Translations under genes and position numbers: made by a program | Part shown: positions 53,843-64,000 of the stretch, piece by piece | Numbering within the stretch: position 1 is the stretch's first letter | How the letters are laid out: each line of letters begins with the position of its first letter | The notes under the pieces: model-generated | Databases searched by the model: none | What the model was told of the DNA's origin: nothing | The model's input: only the letters and a program-made list of their open reading frames with translations | Assembly (NCBI GenBank): GCA_944326245.1 | Contig: CALVDF010000012.1 | Location: 1 to 64,000, forward strand | From: an uncultured Bacteroidales bacterium | Lineage (GTDB): Bacteria > Bacteroidota > Bacteroidia > Bacteroidales > UBA932 | Direction: 5' to 3' | DNA length: 64,000 nucleotides

Positions 53843-53855
53843 ATTACTTTTTCGC

Positions 53856-53863
53856 TACCTTTG
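53856..53863 (+). promoter_or_regulatory. recG promoter -7 element (TACCTTTG)
   Basis: TAnnTTTG match only 7 nt before the recG ATG. If used, the transcript would start at or within a few bases of the start codon (nearly leaderless). Confidence 0.5.
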
Positions 53864-53870
53864 TCAGGAT

Positions 53871-55985
53871 ATGTCCAACATTCTTGACAGAGATATTAAG
53901 TATCTTCCCGGCATCGGGGAAAAACGTGCCGCACTCCTGGACAAGGAGCTGGGCATCCGTACCTTCCGCGATATGCTGTATACTTTTCCATACAGGTACA
54001 TCGACCGCAGCAGGATCTATTCAATCTCGGAAATAGACTCCTCTACGGCCTACATCCAGCTACGAGGCAAGATAATACGGACCTCCACGGCCGGGACAGG
54101 CAAGGCTGCCCGCTTCATTGCCACCCTGAGCGACGGCAGCGGCACCATAGACCTGGTATTCTTCAAGGGAGTGAAGTGGATACAGGACAAAATATCCCCC
54201 GCCCGCGAATACATCGTTTTCGGCAAGCCGTCCATGTTCAACGGAGCATGGAATATAGTCCATCCCGAACTGGATCCGGTAGGTGAAACAGGCACATCTT
54301 CCTGGCCGTCATCCCTCATCGGCATCTATTCCAGCACGGACCGCCTGCGCAACAACGGCATTTCCATCAAGGTTTTTGCCCGCCTGCAGCAGACTCTCCA
54401 GCAGAAGATTGCCGGAGCCGTACAGGAGACCCTGCCCCAGGAAATAATCTCCGCAGACAAACTGCCGTCACTCGCGTTTGCTCTCAGCAATATACATTTT
54501 CCCAAGGACACCCGTAGCCTGGAAGCAGCCAGATACAGACTCAAGTTCGAAGAACTGTTCTTCCTGCAGCTCTCCCTGCTCAGGCAGAAAAATGTCAGGA
54601 TGAGCGGCAGCTCCGGCATCCTCTTCCCCAGGATCGGAAATGCCTTCAACTACTGCTACAGCCGCCTGCCGTATGAGCTCACAGGGGCCCAGAAAAGAGT
54701 CATCAAGGAAATACGTCACGATACCGTATCGGGAAAGCAGATGAACAGGCTGCTGCAGGGGGACGTAGGCAGCGGAAAGACCATGGTAGCCCTGCTTACG
54801 GCCCTCATCGCCGTGGACAACGGATACCAGGCCTGCATAATGGCACCCACGGAAGTGCTGGCGGTGCAGCACTGGAACAATTTCGAAAGGAACCTGGCCG
54901 GCAGCGGAGTGCGCGTCGCACTGCTCACAGGCAGCACAAAGGCCAAGGAACGAAAGGAGATAGATTCCGGACTGCGCAGCGGTGACATAGACATACTCAT
55001 AGGTACGCATGCAGTAATAGAGGACAACGTCGTATTCCGCAGACTCGGGTTTGTGGTCATTGACGAGCAGCACCGCTTCGGAGTGGACCAGAGGGCTCGT
55101 CTCAGGCTAAAAGCCTCAGAACCGCCCCATATTCTGGTCATGACGGCGACACCCATCCCGCGGACTCTGGCGATGACCCTGTACGGAGACCTGGACGTAT
55201 CAGTCATAGATGAACTTCCCCCGGGCCGCAAACCGGTACAGACCATACACGTCACCGAAGGCCAGCGTTTCAAGATGTACGACTTCATCAAGAGCGAGAT
55301 ACGCAAGGGGAGACAGGCATTCATAGTCTATCCCCTGATAAAGGAATCCGAAAAGCTGGACTACCAGAATCTCGAGCAGGGATACAATACGGTGGTCGAC
55401 TACTTCAAGGCTCCCGAGTTCGTCACGGCCGTAGTGCACGGACAGCAAAAAAACGAGGACAAGGCTTTCGACATGAAGCTGTTTGCAGACGGCAAGGCAG
55501 ACATACTGGTCGCCACATCGGTCATAGAAGTAGGTGTAGACGTGCCCAATGCCTCGGTAATGGTAATCGAAAGCGCGGAACGGTTCGGACTGTCCCAGCT
55601 CCACCAGCTCAGGGGACGCGTAGGACGCGGTGCCGAGAAATCCTACTGTCTCCTCATGACCGGTTACAAACTGAGCGAGGACTCCCGCAAAAGGATAGAA
55701 CTGATGTGTTCCACCAACGACGGGTTTGAACTTGCAGAAGCCGACCTGCGTATGCGAGGTCCAGGCGACATGGAAGGGACGCGCCAGAGCGGCCTGGCCT
55801 TCGATCTGCATATCGCAGACCTGAGCAAGGACTCCCCCATCCTCAACCATGCAAGGGCCGTAGCCTCGGACGTCCTTGCAGACGACCCTCTCCTGTCAAA
55901 GCCTTCTTCAGCACTGATCCGTTCGGGGCTGGACCGTCTGAGAGAGACACAGGGAGAGGTCATAGACTACTCCACCATAAGCTGA
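53871..55985 (+). CDS. recG: ATP-dependent DNA helicase RecG
   Basis: 704 aa branch-migrating helicase that remodels stalled forks and recombination intermediates. It has an N-terminal wedge/OB domain (about 1-250; IKYLPGIGEKRAALL and the OB strand AYIQLRGKI), Walker A GDVGSGKT (297-304), Walker B DEQH (about 398, VVIDEQHRFGV), MTATPIPRTLAMTLYGD, and the C-terminal RecA-like lobe with QLRGRVGRG. Length and domain order are standard. It is followed by mgsA after 22 nt. Confidence 0.97.
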   Translation: MSNILDRDIKYLPGIGEKRAALLDKELGIRTFRDMLYTFPYRYIDRSRIYSISEIDSSTAYIQLRGKIIRTSTAGTGKAARFIATLSDGSGTIDLVFFKGVKWIQDKISPAREYIVFGKPSMFNGAWNIVHPELDPVGETGTSSWPSSLIGIYSSTDRLRNNGISIKVFARLQQTLQQKIAGAVQETLPQEIISADKLPSLAFALSNIHFPKDTRSLEAARYRLKFEELFFLQLSLLRQKNVRMSGSSGILFPRIGNAFNYCYSRLPYELTGAQKRVIKEIRHDTVSGKQMNRLLQGDVGSGKTMVALLTALIAVDNGYQACIMAPTEVLAVQHWNNFERNLAGSGVRVALLTGSTKAKERKEIDSGLRSGDIDILIGTHAVIEDNVVFRRLGFVVIDEQHRFGVDQRARLRLKASEPPHILVMTATPIPRTLAMTLYGDLDVSVIDELPPGRKPVQTIHVTEGQRFKMYDFIKSEIRKGRQAFIVYPLIKESEKLDYQNLEQGYNTVVDYFKAPEFVTAVVHGQQKNEDKAFDMKLFADGKADILVATSVIEVGVDVPNASVMVIESAERFGLSQLHQLRGRVGRGAEKSYCLLMTGYKLSEDSRKRIELMCSTNDGFELAEADLRMRGPGDMEGTRQSGLAFDLHIADLSKDSPILNHARAVASDVLADDPLLSKPSSALIRSGLDRLRETQGEVIDYSTIS

Positions 55986-56007
55986 AAATCATAAATTTCC
56001 ATATATC

Positions 56008-56496
56008 ATGAAGATACATACCATAGCCCTAGTGGCACACGACAACCGCAAGCACGACCTCATCGAATGGGTACGTTTCAACCGCGGCACACTTGAAAAA
56101 TACCGGCTCATCTGCACCGGCACTACAGGACGGCTCGTCCAGGAAGCTCTCGAAGAATCCGGACCGGAAAAGAGCGGCAAGACACATCTGGACCTTACAC
56201 GGCTCAAGTCTGGCCCCCTGGGTGGAGACCAGCAGCTGGGAGCCCTGATAGCAGAGGGCGAAATCGACATGATAGTGTTCTTCTGGGATCCGATGCAGCA
56301 GCAGCCACATGACGTAGATGTCAAGGCTCTGCTCCGTATTTCCAACCTCTACAACATCCCCACTGCCTGCAACCGCAGTACGGCAGACTTCCTCATATCC
56401 TCTCCCCTGTTCAAGGAAGACTACGAGCGTACAGTGACGGACTACTCAAGCTACCTCAACCGTGAGCTCAAGGAAGCCTCGCAACAGACATACTGA
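56008..56496 (+). CDS. mgsA: Methylglyoxal synthase
   Basis: 162 aa enzyme converting dihydroxyacetone phosphate to methylglyoxal and phosphate, an overflow bypass of lower glycolysis. The phosphate-binding and catalytic features are clear: VAHDNRKHDL (His11/Asp12), TGTTGRLV, SGPLGGDQQLGALI with Asp74, FFWDPMQQQPHDVDVKALLR, and NIPTACNRSTADFLISS. It lies between recG (22 nt) and a Nudix gene (29 nt), with no functional link evident. Confidence 0.96.
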   Translation: MKIHTIALVAHDNRKHDLIEWVRFNRGTLEKYRLICTGTTGRLVQEALEESGPEKSGKTHLDLTRLKSGPLGGDQQLGALIAEGEIDMIVFFWDPMQQQPHDVDVKALLRISNLYNIPTACNRSTADFLISSPLFKEDYERTVTDYSSYLNRELKEASQQTY

Positions 56497-56525
56497 TATC
56501 ACAGGCTCATACAGACACAGACATC

Positions 56526-57125
56526 ATGGAAAAAATATCTGAAAAACATGAGGCAGGTACCCATGAAGACGTGGGCAAATGGACCGTACTGGAAAGCGAA
56601 TACCTGATACGGAGACCCTGGCTCACTGCCCGCAGGGACAAGGTAATGCTGCCCAACGGGGTCGTAAATCCGGAATTCTATGTCCTGGAATATCCTGACT
56701 GGGTCAACATCATAGCCATTACGGACGACGGCAGGATGGTATTCGAACGTCAGTACCGTCACGGCCGCGGCGAAGTCGGCTACGAGATTCCGGCAGGAGT
56801 CTGCGAGCCAGGTGAAACTCCGGAACAGGCTGCCAGAAGGGAGCTTCTGGAAGAGACCGGCTACGGTGAAGGCACATGGCATCTCAATATGGTGGCAGCT
56901 CCCAACCCCAGCACCAGCAACAACATGTGCTACAGCTTCATTGCCACCGGAGTCCACCGTCTGGGCGACCAGCATCTGGAATCTACCGAAGACATAGCCA
57001 TACACCTTCTTTATGAAGACGAGGTCCTGCATCTGATGCGCGAAGGGAAAATCATCCAGGCTCCTATGCTCTGTTCCCTGTGGAAGTACTTCGCCGAGAA
57101 AAAGACTTCGGCTGAGGCGGAATAA
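56526..57125 (+). CDS. Nudix hydrolase (ADP-ribose pyrophosphatase-like)
   Basis: 199 aa Nudix hydrolase. The Nudix box spans Gly91-Tyr113 (GVCEPGETPEQAARRELLEE continuing TGY), matching G-x5-E-x7-R-E-U-x-E-E-x-G-U. The preceding beta strands (FERQYRHGRGEVGYEIPAG) are as in ADP-ribose/nucleotide-sugar pyrophosphatases of the NudF type. The substrate is not determinable by eye. It is the last gene of the recG-mgsA-Nudix series and converges with the HD-UDG gene 9 nt away. Confidence 0.88.
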   Translation: MEKISEKHEAGTHEDVGKWTVLESEYLIRRPWLTARRDKVMLPNGVVNPEFYVLEYPDWVNIIAITDDGRMVFERQYRHGRGEVGYEIPAGVCEPGETPEQAARRELLEETGYGEGTWHLNMVAAPNPSTSNNMCYSFIATGVHRLGDQHLESTEDIAIHLLYEDEVLHLMREGKIIQAPMLCSLWKYFAEKKTSAEAE

Positions 57126-57134
57126 CCGGCTGTT

Positions 57135-58391
57135 TCACTTCCTGCAGAGGACCACGGAATAAGCTGCCGCCTTTTTTTCCAGCGGCAGCGGATATGCCCG
57201 GGACGATGACGGCATACGGTAAAACCTGACAGTCCTGGTACCGGCACAATCCACGGCATCCACGGACTTGCCGGACTGTGACGGCACTTCAAAAGGGACA
57301 TACCCGCCTACAGGAGGGACCTGAACATCCAGTATCGAGGCTATCTGCTCTGCGGATTTGCCTCCTGTAGACACCACTGCAGTGCATGAAGGCATATTCC
57401 GGAGAAGAGCCTGTATATCGGTAGGTTCTATAATCTTAAGGAAACTGTCGGAAGCATTGCCCCGGAGACGCTTTACCATATATGCGGCATCGTACAGGGC
57501 AATACCCTCCCTGCGGCAGAAATCCACCACTTTGTCAAAGTCAAACCGCTTCTGGCCGGAGACAACAAAATATGAAGGGTCTCCGTAGAAAAGCAGTCCC
57601 ATTATCCTCCACATGTCATTCTGGAAATTAGGGTAGAAGAATTCCATCGACCATCTGGCATGAGGAGGAGGAAATGAGCCAAGCATCAGCACCCTTGCAC
57701 CCTCCGGAACAAACGGATGCAAAGGATGCACCTCAAAAAGGGAATATTCCCGGCGCATATATTCCGGATCCCGCAGCTTCTCCCTCAATCCGGCCAGACG
57801 TACAGTGTTGGGTGAATCCCCGAACTGGAGACGCAGATAACCGCCGTCCCCGTACTTCTCGCGCAGATGTCCATAGCTCTTCGTGAATATTCCTTCATCT
57901 GACAGTTCAGGGAAATGTGCCCTGGCATACAGGATAGCCCGGGAAAATACCGTGTCGAAGTCTATTGTCTTGTCCGCTTCAGAGACAATGCGGCCGTATA
58001 TGGAGCGAGGCCATGACTTGCCGGAAGAACGGTGATCTTCCACGGCCTCCTTCATTATGGATATCTGCCCGGGCGAGAACCACTTGCACAGTGCCGTATC
58101 TTCAGCCAGCATCCTGCCGGAGACAATATGATGCATCTCACGTCCTTCACATACTCCCAGATCATGGTATGCCGCTATGACATAGACCATATCGGGAGAC
58201 AGGGGTAGCCCGTCGGGGCCATGCTCCCCCTTGGCCGATAGTTTCCTGAAAAGCTCCATGCTCTGGTTTATGACAGTGAGTATATGGCTTCGCGAGTGGG
58301 CCTTGTCATAACTGTCATAACAGGGGATGATGTTTGTCTCAACGTAGTTGCGGATGTCAGCTCTGACCTCCGGTGCCGTAATGTTCTTCAT
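57135..58391 (-). CDS. HD-domain phosphohydrolase fused to a uracil-DNA-glycosylase-like domain
   Basis: 418 aa two-domain protein. ATG 58391 was chosen: upstream in-frame codons overlap the preceding gene and lack conserved sequence. Domain 1 (about 10-205) is an HD phosphohydrolase with an intact H-HD-D set: His36, His76-Asp77 (AAYHDLGV) and Asp140 (SEADKTID). Domain 2 (about 222-418) resembles MUG/UDG-family glycosylases: ARVLMLGSFPPPHARWSMEFFYPN with NDMWRIMG (residues 258-265) as motif A, and MPSSSRAYPLP (393-403) as a motif-B-like loop. HD enzymes often hydrolyse nucleotides, so a combined nucleotide or DNA-repair sanitation role is possible. Last gene of the glnS operon. Confidence 0.75.
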   Translation of the reverse strand: MKNITAPEVRADIRNYVETNIIPCYDSYDKAHSRSHILTVINQSMELFRKLSAKGEHGPDGLPLSPDMVYVIAAYHDLGVCEGREMHHIVSGRMLAEDTALCKWFSPGQISIMKEAVEDHRSSGKSWPRSIYGRIVSEADKTIDFDTVFSRAILYARAHFPELSDEGIFTKSYGHLREKYGDGGYLRLQFGDSPNTVRLAGLREKLRDPEYMRREYSLFEVHPLHPFVPEGARVLMLGSFPPPHARWSMEFFYPNFQNDMWRIMGLLFYGDPSYFVVSGQKRFDFDKVVDFCRREGIALYDAAYMVKRLRGNASDSFLKIIEPTDIQALLRNMPSCTAVVSTGGKSAEQIASILDVQVPPVGGYVPFEVPSQSGKSVDAVDCAGTRTVRFYRMPSSSRAYPLPLEKKAAAYSVVLCRK

Positions 58392-58398
58392 ATCCGGA

Positions 58399-59538
58399 CT
58401 ATCTGCGAGGACCGTGGTGACCGTGCCATGAAGCTCCTGCCCCTTTCCGTCCTCTGGCAGGGAACTGGAAGTTGTTGAGATCCACCGTAAGCTGGACAAG
58501 CTGCTGCCATCCCCAGCCATAGCCGTCATAATGGTGTACAGAGGACACTCTCAAGCTCAGGAAGTTCTTGAAATCGTACCTGTAGGATATCTCCAGACGG
58601 TCATATATGCCGGATTCCGTACTGTAGAAAAGGGAACCCGTATAGAGGTTCGCCCCATATGTGATTCCGTCCGTTCCGGTCCTGTAATAGTAAGGCATCA
58701 GATTTTTCCCGGCATACACGGTATTGTGTATCCCGAAACCGTAGTACCCGAATTCCGCCTCTGCCTGGAAGCCTCCGGGCGTCAAGTATCCTTCTTCCCT
58801 TATCCTGTCGTTCTGGAATGTCTGTATCCATCCCACCCTCAGGCCGAGAGACATTCTGTCCGGCAGGAAACCGCTCAGGTCAGACGCTATGTGCGGATAC
58901 AGCCAGACATTGTCCACCACACCTCCTGCCACAGCACTTCCTGCATAGTGCAGCATCTTGAATGTATAGGCTGCGCTCAGCCAAGGAGCCCCCGCCTGAC
59001 CGTAGGAAAAGATTTCAAAGCGCTCCCTGGTATCCTCATCGCAAAAGCCTACCCAGTCGACGGCCCCCTCTATCCTCCACCATTTTCTGGAATAGGACAG
59101 CAGTGTTCCTCCTATGCCGGTATCAAAAAAATATCTGTCATCGAAAAAGGCCGTAGGATAATGACCGGTAACCTTGCTTCTCGGGAAAGAGCCGGCGTAA
59201 GCCTTGAAATGTTCCCCTTCGTACTGGTAATACAGAAGATAATCTACTGAAAGAAGCGGACTGTCCTGACCGAAATACTTTGTAAGATCCACCCCGGCAT
59301 ACAGTGCGTGACCTTTCCCGAAGCCTATACCGGCTTTCGGGGAAAGTACAGCGCCGAACAGAGTTCCGGAGGGAGAAGTAGTCAGCGAAGCATACTCGCG
59401 GTTGTCAAACCCGAACTTGAAGTCCACATCCCAAAGCAGTTTCTGCGCATGCAAAGTATTGCAGGCTCCTGCAGCCAACACAAGGAATACGGCCGGCAGT
59501 ATACGAAAAAAGGGAAGATGTCGCTGGAGGGTATGCAT
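58399..59538 (-). CDS. Outer-membrane beta-barrel-like protein of unknown function
   Basis: 379 aa secreted protein with a signal peptide (about 1-32, ends NTLHAQ). The rest is rich in Tyr, Trp, Gly and Phe in alternating strands, with aromatic girdle-like repeats (YYQYEGEHFKAYAGSFPRS, YFFDTGIGGTLLSYSRKWW, LRVSSVHHYDGYGWGW). This suggests a 12- to 16-strand barrel. The charged tail after FQFPARGRKGAG is unusual for a BAM substrate ending. No family could be named. It lies 2 nt after a S9 peptidase and 7 nt before the HD-UDG gene. Confidence 0.7.
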   Translation of the reverse strand: MHTLQRHLPFFRILPAVFLVLAAGACNTLHAQKLLWDVDFKFGFDNREYASLTTSPSGTLFGAVLSPKAGIGFGKGHALYAGVDLTKYFGQDSPLLSVDYLLYYQYEGEHFKAYAGSFPRSKVTGHYPTAFFDDRYFFDTGIGGTLLSYSRKWWRIEGAVDWVGFCDEDTRERFEIFSYGQAGAPWLSAAYTFKMLHYAGSAVAGGVVDNVWLYPHIASDLSGFLPDRMSLGLRVGWIQTFQNDRIREEGYLTPGGFQAEAEFGYYGFGIHNTVYAGKNLMPYYYRTGTDGITYGANLYTGSLFYSTESGIYDRLEISYRYDFKNFLSLRVSSVHHYDGYGWGWQQLVQLTVDLNNFQFPARGRKGAGASWHGHHGPRR

Positions 59539-59540
59539 GG

Positions 59541-61622
<2,082 letters not shown>

Positions 61623-61643
61623 AGCTTATATATTTAATTTAAA

Positions 61644-62039
61644 TCAGTGTTCTTTCCTGGCTTCCAGCAGTATCCACACGGTATAGTTGCCGGTAGCGCT
61701 GTCCCTGTACACCCGACGGTCTATCTGCCGCACGTCAAACACAGGGGTCGACACCGTCTCTGTCTGTACGATGCTTCCGTCTTCCGCATACTCTGTCAGA
61801 GTATCGGCAGGTGACACTTTGCCGGCCAGGACAGTCATGGCGTTCATACGTGCTATCTCCGTTGCCATCTGTACATTCACGGACGTACCGGTGCCCTCTG
61901 CCCTGACCCTGTTTTCCTGCAGTGCAGGGATGGTATCTGTACCTTCAGGAGAAACCGCCGGTTTCTGCTGCCTGTTTCCGGCACATGACATGACTGCCAG
62001 AACGGCTGCCGACATAATCAAAAATCTGTTCATGCTCAT
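61644..62039 (-). CDS. Small lipoprotein, LPP20-like
   Basis: 131 aa predicted lipoprotein with lipobox AVMSC (Cys19). The mature part has a segment NVQMATEIARMNAMTVLAGKV followed by beta strands VFDVRQIDRRVYRDSATGNYTVWILLEA. This is similar in layout to LPP20-type lipoproteins, in which an Ala-rich helix precedes beta strands; the assignment is tentative. Its start overlaps the rmuC stop by 4 nt. Role unknown. Confidence 0.72.
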   Translation of the reverse strand: MSMNRFLIMSAAVLAVMSCAGNRQQKPAVSPEGTDTIPALQENRVRAEGTGTSVNVQMATEIARMNAMTVLAGKVSPADTLTEYAEDGSIVQTETVSTPVFDVRQIDRRVYRDSATGNYTVWILLEARKEH

Positions 62040-63508
62040 TGTTTTATGTTGTCACTGTCTATATACGGATGTCCGGGATCCTGAAGCACCGTATTCTGCT
62101 CCTCGTCTTCCACGAGAGAAGAGTGGAATGTCCCCTTTGCCTGTATGCCTTTCTTCTCCAGTCTGCGGGCGGTCACCACCACGGAATTCCTGGGGCCTGA
62201 CAGGGCCTTCCTGGCATCCTCGAATTTGGCAGAAGCCTTGGCCAGAACACCGCCTACTTCATTGAAAGTGTTTGTGAAACGGATTACCCGCTCCAGAAGC
62301 TCTCCCGCAAGTGACATCACCTCTTCGGTATTTTTCTGCTGACGGACACGCACCCATGTGTTTTCTATGATCTTGAGCATAGCGAACAGATTGGACTCAC
62401 CGGCGATTATGATGCCGCGGTCGAACGCATCGTGCCATTTCTCCCTGAAATTACGGTAATAGAGCTGGAAAGCGCCCTCATTGGGCACAAACATCACCAC
62501 ATAATCAAGCGAGTCGCGGCCGGTGGAGCGGATATACCTGCTGTAATTCTTGGCCGAAAGCTCCCTGACGTGTGACTCCACGCTCCTTGCATGGGAGGCA
62601 AGAGCCATGTTGCGGTCAGTGTCCTCCGTAGCGTTGGCATACGCGATATAACCTTCGAGCGAGACTTTTGAATCAATCACTACCGCCTTGTTTTCAGGTA
62701 GATACAGCACCACATCCGGGATAAGCCTCTTCCCTTCCCCTTCAGACAGTACGGCATTGCCGTCTACATCGCGTATGGTCTCCTGTTTCACGTAATCCTC
62801 ACCTTCGCGCAGGCCCATGCCTTCGAGAAGATTGAGCAGTACCACCTCGCCCCAGTTGCCTACAAGCTTGTTTTCCGATCTGAGTGCAGAAGCCAGATTG
62901 TCCGCCTGCTTGCCTACTGCCGCCGTCTGCTCCATCATGGAGCGGATCTGCTGCTCTATGGATGCACTGTTTTTCAACGATTTCTCCCTGGAATCCTCCA
63001 CTGCGCGGCGGAATTCCTCCATCTTCCTGCCCAGAGGGTCCAGAATGTTTTTTATCTGCTCGGAATTGGTTGCCGACAGGTCCCGTGATTTCTCTTTCAG
63101 AATCTGTGCGGCCGAATCCTTGAAGGTCAGCACCATCTTCTGCAGCTTCTCGTCGTACTCGCGGCGCATGGCCTCCGTCTCCGCCTTGCGGGCCTCCTTC
63201 AGCTCTTCGATGTTCTTCTCCAGCATCTGGGTTCTGGCCTGTGCAGCCTTCAGCTCCGCTGCCGAAGCTGCCGCCTCCGATCTGGCCGCTTCGTTCCGGC
63301 TGCGTGACGCCTCCAGCTCCTGCCTGACAGTCTCCAACTGAGTCTTGAGAGAGGCCGACTCAGTGTTTGCCGCATCAAGGACATTCTGCATCATAAGCCG
63401 GTCCCTCTCCGCGGACGCAGCATCCCATTTACGGGCAAAGGCCTGGATTACCCAGGCCACTGCCGCACCGACTGTAAGTCCTATGACTGCCGAAAGAATC
63501 CAGAGCAT
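62036..63508 (-). CDS. rmuC: DNA recombination protein RmuC
   Basis: 490 aa RmuC. It has an N-terminal membrane helix (about 1-22, LWILSAVIGLTVGAAVAWVIQ), a long coiled coil (about 35-165) and then the RmuC nuclease-like domain (about 190-440). That domain contains NKLVGNWGEVVLLNLLEGMGLREGEDY and PDVVLYLPENKAVVIDSKVSLEGY, with the restriction-endonuclease-like D-x-K-V-S. Its biological role (limiting inversions and rearrangements) is known mainly from E. coli. It lies 14 nt after glnS. Confidence 0.95.
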   Translation of the reverse strand: MLWILSAVIGLTVGAAVAWVIQAFARKWDAASAERDRLMMQNVLDAANTESASLKTQLETVRQELEASRSRNEAARSEAAASAAELKAAQARTQMLEKNIEELKEARKAETEAMRREYDEKLQKMVLTFKDSAAQILKEKSRDLSATNSEQIKNILDPLGRKMEEFRRAVEDSREKSLKNSASIEQQIRSMMEQTAAVGKQADNLASALRSENKLVGNWGEVVLLNLLEGMGLREGEDYVKQETIRDVDGNAVLSEGEGKRLIPDVVLYLPENKAVVIDSKVSLEGYIAYANATEDTDRNMALASHARSVESHVRELSAKNYSRYIRSTGRDSLDYVVMFVPNEGAFQLYYRNFREKWHDAFDRGIIIAGESNLFAMLKIIENTWVRVRQQKNTEEVMSLAGELLERVIRFTNTFNEVGGVLAKASAKFEDARKALSGPRNSVVVTARRLEKKGIQAKGTFHSSLVEDEEQNTVLQDPGHPYIDSDNIKQ

Positions 63509-63522
63509 ACTACCCTATTGTC

Positions 63523-64000
63523 TTAGAAACTGCTCTTGAGACCGGTAGCGCGGTTGAATACCGGCAGTTCCGGTGTAGAGTCCTTGTCCTTGATATAGTA
63601 TCCGTTGCGCTCGAACTGCACTGCTATGCCGGAGTTGTCCTCCAGCAGACCAGGCTCCGCCAGGGCATCCACTTCCTTGAGCGAATCCGGATTGAGATAA
63701 GCCTTGTAGTCCTTGCCCTCAGGTATGCCGCTCATGTCGGCCTCCGTAAACAGACGGTCGTAGAGCCTCAGGCGCACCTTTTCGCACTGCGTCGCATTGA
63801 CCCAGTGAATCGTACCCTTGACCGAGCGCCACGTGCCGCTGCCTGGCTTGGTATCCGGATCGTAGGTACAGCGTATCTCGGTGATATTGCCCTCTGCATC
63901 CTTGACCACTTCCTCGCACTTGATGATGTAGGAGTATTTCAGGCGCACCTCCCCGCCGGGACGCAGACGGAAGAACTTCTTGGGAGGATTCTCCATGAAA
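63523..64000 (-). CDS. glnS: Glutaminyl-tRNA synthetase, C-terminal part (cut by window edge)
   Basis: The visible 159 codons run off the 3' edge of the window. They contain the GlnRS anticodon-binding beta-barrel: MENPPKKFFRLRPGGEVRLK, YIIKCEEVVKDAEGN, and the GTIHWVNATQCEKVRLRLYDRLF motif typical of GlnRS/GluRS-type barrels, ending FNRATGLKSSF. The reading frame stays open to position 64000, so the methionine inside is not the start. It is the 5' neighbour of rmuC in the same operon. Confidence 0.93.
   Translation of the reverse strand, partial: FMENPPKKFFRLRPGGEVRLKYSYIIKCEEVVKDAEGNITEIRCTYDPDTKPGSGTWRSVKGTIHWVNATQCEKVRLRLYDRLFTEADMSGIPEGKDYKAYLNPDSLKEVDALAEPGLLEDNSGIAVQFERNGYYIKDKDSTPELPVFNRATGLKSSF

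Overview
The window is chromosomal DNA from a member of the Bacteroidota, most likely order Bacteroidales. The evidence is Bacteroidota-type promoter cores (TAnnTTTG) ahead of many operons, few Shine-Dalgarno sequences, a DUF4906/Ig surface protein, a stand-alone TonB-dependent receptor, a sodium-pumping methylmalonyl-CoA decarboxylase whose delta subunit carries a lamin-tail domain, and a V-type ATPase operon with DUF2764 in place of a recognisable C subunit. Base composition looks slightly GC-rich by eye. An Alistipes-like (Rikenellaceae) host is possible but is only a guess. The sequence reads as conserved core genome: about 57 protein genes on both strands in tight operons, one tRNA, and no CRISPR array, insertion sequence or prophage.

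Layout. 1-8.9 kb (+): an Ig-repeat surface protein that seems to lack its N-terminus, then a secreted M28 peptidase, a TonB-dependent receptor and a GH36 alpha-galactosidase. 8.9-15.9 kb (-): valS, a thioesterase, tatA, tatC, an ABC-F ATPase and rlmB. 16-18.3 kb (+): DUF3467, DUF2520, a KdsC-like phosphatase and Maf. 18.3-25.6 kb: a choloylglycine-hydrolase-family enzyme, a Tat-exported ferredoxin-type aldo/keto reductase, tRNA-Lys(CUU), an SDR, a C69 dipeptidase, an HdeD-like protein and a MATE transporter. 25.6-30 kb (-): ffh, folD, a TlpA-like lipoprotein and an MlrC-like lipoprotein. 30-33 kb (+): a deoxyhypusine-synthase-like enzyme, a GT39/ArnT-like glycosyltransferase and GtrA. 33-36 kb (-): recF, a DUF721 (DciA-like) protein and DUF4301.

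36-49.4 kb (+) is a bioenergetic block: a TPR protein, YebC, methylmalonyl-CoA epimerase, the four methylmalonyl-CoA decarboxylase subunits, and a seven-gene V-type ATPase operon whose K subunit keeps residues that bind Na+ in sodium V-ATPases. Propionate-forming decarboxylation would export Na+, and the ATPase could use or replenish the same gradient. 49.5-51 kb (-) holds a TrpB2-type tryptophan synthase beta chain behind a leader peptide with three consecutive Trp codons and a strong terminator hairpin. This looks like a transcription attenuator and is the most striking regulatory element here. 51-57 kb: an MFS exporter, rnhA, pdxA, recG, mgsA and a Nudix hydrolase. 57-64 kb (-): an operon running from glnS (cut by the window edge) through rmuC, a small lipoprotein, an S9 dipeptidyl peptidase and a barrel-like outer-membrane protein to an HD-domain/uracil-DNA-glycosylase-like fusion.

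No gene-free stretch exceeds 300 bases. Nothing here is a self-evident new defence or mobile system. The points most worth pursuing are the trp attenuator, the HD-UDG fusion, the deoxyhypusine-synthase-like enzyme in a bacterium, the reduced V-ATPase operon, and a palindrome placed between the recF and TPR promoters.
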